A DNA stretch of 64,000 bases from TMED108 sp036166415 (GTDB taxonomy: Bacteria > Fidelibacterota > Marinisomatia > Marinisomatales > TCS55), in the NCBI GenBank assembly GCA_036166415.1, contig JAYZHP010000081.1, forward strand, positions 1 to 64,000. Direction: 5' to 3'. A program made the position numbers and the translations under genes. Shown piece after piece: positions 62,801 through 64,000 of the stretch. Positions within the stretch are counted from its first letter, which is position 1; each line of letters opens with the position of its first letter. The notes beneath the pieces were generated by a model, which had not been told where the DNA came from, searched no databases, and was given only the letters and a program-made list of their open reading frames with translations.

Positions 62801-62931
62801 TTTTTCCATGGTCGATTATAGTCATCTGCAAATGTAATAATCCAAAAAGCGGTAAACAGTAAGCTAGATATAGCAAACCACTTATTGAGTTTCAATACAT
62901 TATAATATCTTTCTTCTTGGTTAATCGGCAT
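59890..62931 (-). CDS. Membrane-anchored octaheme cytochrome c with long coiled coil
   Basis: A 1013-residue protein with eight CxxCH haem sites at residues 259, 301, 356, 384, 490, 628, 760 and 886. A single membrane helix (about 17-35) anchors it, followed by a predicted coiled coil (about 45-205, heptad-rich with many E, K, Q, L). Methionine candidates for axial ligands follow several haem sites in MPxF/MPxL contexts (WMPHFF, KMPNLRL, RMPHFG, RMPSFDY, KMPAPYIPT), suggesting tandem class I cytochrome c modules. The C-terminus IIEEEDDWGDDDW resembles that of CoxB. It lies 11 bases after the cytochrome b-type gene, so it is most likely the c-type subunit of a quinol:cytochrome c oxidoreductase. 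It ends at the bidirectional terminator. Confidence 0.9.
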   Translation of the reverse strand: MPINQEERYYNVLKLNKWFAISSLLFTAFWIITFADDYNRPWKKYQYEFRKLEIENVKQKLTNQELILSENSDYQNLLSELEKRQTELVNQSDKVERIQAQINDLDATLYQSNQDYQFAKADFDAAKYTLEESQFGHGDLEKAKKNYNRLKKKTDAAFLIAEKNQSLVDSLDQELKVINSFIKQTNDALYAIGSEKQLLERQLSKLDPEAMTFANKIANIVRDVPVIDFIDPYYEVKQTVVNDLEDDLVYMGMPKVDRCITCHVGIDKKGFEDAPQPYTTHPRLEEFVGGSSPHPTSEYGCTTCHAGRGRGTDFISAGHMPKNEEQAKDWHDKYGWEALHYWGNKMLPTQYAEAGCFKCHSDNMPIKGAEKLSLGMSTFEKAGCYTCHSMDRWGEDYPKAGPSLYKVASKTTKDWTYRWIMEPRAFRHNTWMPHFFKKGNNSSPKDLLRTEQEVLAMTEYLFAKSSKYDKSNNQIGDPENGALLVSSLGCMGCHQIQPEADPSYEPSLQNLRKEQGPNLIGIGSKTNAKWLFNWLKNPYSYHPGTKMPNLRLTDQEASDITSYLIADKSEKFDSTPVPSVNENILNEISSDFLSQLNSTIQVKNLLEDMTIKEKLVYSGENLIGHYGCYSCHNIQGFEDKKPIGIALNHEGSKLISKLDFGFWHDEIPHTKWDWFYNKIDQPEKFDLIPNEDHSVGIKELKPLEKSRMPHFGLERKEIESLVTLIMGLVKDEIPQTKLPEKSPTYLAIAKGEQFIHTNNCLGCHKLDGEGGAIWPSVAEWIKVVADETNSEDMSIVQSFSPPLLNTQGRKTQPQWLLDWFKDISMVRPHLQVRMPSFDYTDEEWNKVISYFQYKDGQDLKYEDAHQFVMNSSSFKAGERVAEMGACNNCHFYGSEKPKQAALTWAPNLTLTKERLRPEWLVEWFINPQDVMPGTKMPAPYIPTEEPINSIREVWGRDVAKISTDSTLLYKALIDWMWGMGGKQDVSDIVRRHLNSEGYGFIIEEEDDWGDDDW

Positions 62932-62942
62932 ATATCAATAAA

Positions 62943-64000
62943 TTAAAAATTGAAAAAGAACTCAGGCATCGAAATAATATATTTTAGGTTAAAGAACCAG
63001 CGAAGATACATTTTTACAGGGAGTAATGCACCAAAAAGCATCAACACTACAAAAATAGTATATCTGGCACTACCTAGCCTATCGTAAAAACTTTTTAATA
63101 GCGTCTTTGCAAGCAAAGGAGGCAAGACAGCAAAAATAATAAATACTATAAATAGGCCTGGCGCTTCTCTCAGTAAAATATTAGATGGTAGACCAGTATT
63201 AAGCCATTTAACATAAAAAAGTTCGGATAGATTAACATTGGTTAGAGCCTCAAGTCTATGGGGGTCCCAGTACTCAAATGGGCCAAAAAATCCCCAATTC
63301 GGACCTCTTAAAAACGTACCAATAACGATTAAAACATTCCACAATACAAGCCATCCAAAAAGATAGATTGAAACAGAAAGCATCCTATTTTTGTAACTAA
63401 AATAGCCCGAGCCATTTGGATCAGAATCAATATAGGGGATTGCCATTAAACCAATAATAATAAATGTAGGTAACACGACACCAGCATACCATGGGTCAAA
63501 ATATACAAGCATTTCCTGTAGGCCTAAAAAATACCAGGGAGCTTTTGCTGGGTTTGGAGATTCGGATGGATTGGCTGGCTGTTCTAATGGAGCTGGTAGT
63601 CCAATTGACCAAATCAACATGAATGCAGAAAATAAAATCAATGAGATAAGCTCTACATATACTAAATCCGGCCAAACAAGTACCTTGTCATTAGGAGCTT
63701 CATAATGCTCATCAACAGGTTTTCCTTGATCAATAAGCTTATCATTTTTATAAGCTTGATGCATACTTAGCCAAGTAAAAAATATCAATAAAATAATAAG
63801 GCCCGATATTGGAACATTATCAGGTTTTAAAACAATTTTCTTAAAATTATCATCACCAAGTCCAAATATAAAAAAGGCAATTGTAACTGATGTCATTACA
63901 ATTAAACCTTTCATCGTCCATAGCTTATCTAGCCCAAGTTTTTTGTGGATCTTATAAAACCAATTTGAAGGTGGAAAAACAAAAGGGAATCCTACAATAA
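62943..64000 (-). CDS. Cytochrome b/subunit IV-like membrane protein, 5' end beyond window
   Basis: The frame is open to base 64000 with no stop, so the gene probably begins outside the window; an ATG at 63914 is the first visible start, but in-frame codons upstream encode a plausible FPFVFPPSNWFYKIHKKLGL segment. The protein has about seven or eight membrane helices. The block PAKAPWYFLGLQEMLVYFDP is the usual C-terminal cytochrome b/subunit IV signature at the quinol site (a PEWY-like motif, here PWYF). Together with the octaheme cytochrome c it suggests a bc-type complex. The part of cytochrome b with the haem-binding histidines is not visible here and should lie upstream, together with a Rieske gene if present. 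Confidence 0.8.
   Translation of the reverse strand, partial: IVGFPFVFPPSNWFYKIHKKLGLDKLWTMKGLIVMTSVTIAFFIFGLGDDNFKKIVLKPDNVPISGLIILLIFFTWLSMHQAYKNDKLIDQGKPVDEHYEAPNDKVLVWPDLVYVELISLILFSAFMLIWSIGLPAPLEQPANPSESPNPAKAPWYFLGLQEMLVYFDPWYAGVVLPTFIIIGLMAIPYIDSDPNGSGYFSYKNRMLSVSIYLFGWLVLWNVLIVIGTFLRGPNWGFFGPFEYWDPHRLEALTNVNLSELFYVKWLNTGLPSNILLREAPGLFIVFIIFAVLPPLLAKTLLKSFYDRLGSARYTIFVVLMLFGALLPVKMYLRWFFNLKYIISMPEFFFNF

Overview
The window reads as a compact, AT-rich bacterial genome segment with long same-strand gene runs, many 1-20 bp gene overlaps and SD-type ribosome sites. A C-terminal T9SS-type sorting domain (gene at 26594), a GldA/F/G-like ABC system, lipoprotein-rich glycan-degradation genes, DUF5916 and DUF1343 proteins, and an aerobic aa3-type oxidase point to the FCB superphylum. 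A marine Marinimicrobia (SAR406)-like or related lineage is my best guess; this is inference from gene content, not a phylogeny.\n\nLayout: (1) 1-5.1 kb: a truncated FG-GAP repeat protein with a small outer-membrane-type partner, a + strand set (fatty acid hydroxylase family protein, two very small membrane proteins, SDR), and a PAS-UbiA prenyltransferase fusion. (2) 5.1-8.9 kb: a four-gene Gld-like ABC exporter operon. (3) 8.9-10.3 kb: a homocysteine methyltransferase family gene overlapping a Kunitz/BPTI lipoprotein and a DUF2905 protein. (4) 10.3-25.3 kb: a long minus-strand catabolic run with a sugar nucleotidyltransferase, GHMP kinase, two Na+ symporters, a GH109-type glycosidase, a trans-3-hydroxy-L-proline dehydratase-like enzyme, GH2 beta-galactosidase, a 5-phosphohydroxylysine/phosphoethanolamine phospho-lyase, a hydroxylysine-kinase-like APH protein and an Xaa-Pro aminopeptidase. 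Together these could consume hydroxyproline, hydroxylysine, X-Pro peptides and galactose/GalNAc released from collagen-like or mucin-like glycoproteins. (5) 25.3-43.5 kb: a peptidoglycan salvage island with DAP decarboxylase, GH18 with a T9SS tail, NamZ (DUF1343), PBP4-type peptidase, PqqB-like hydrolase, Na+ symporter, DUF1460 amidase, NagZ-beta-lactamase fusion, a second NagZ, an ASKHA sugar kinase, SpoIID/LytB protein, AmpG-like permease and NagX/HGSNAT-like acetyltransferase. (6) 43.5-51.8 kb: EamA transporter, DUF5916 protein, pterin carbinolamine dehydratase, MATE, SLC13 and GAF/HD-GYP genes. (7) 51.9-64 kb: aerobic respiration: DUF420, Sco, CtaB, CtaA, CoxB, two tiny conserved-looking membrane proteins, Cox IV, CoxC, CoxA; a divergent cupredoxin; a bidirectional terminator; then an octaheme membrane-anchored cytochrome c and a cytochrome b-type subunit that runs off the window.\n\nThe points that look most worth following are the glycoprotein/collagen-type amino acid locus, the bacterial Kunitz lipoprotein with an intact P1 Arg, the PAS-UbiA fusion, and an almost identical acidic Trp-containing C-terminal tail on CoxB and the octaheme cytochrome. 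I saw no tRNA, rRNA, CRISPR array, insertion sequence or phage gene.
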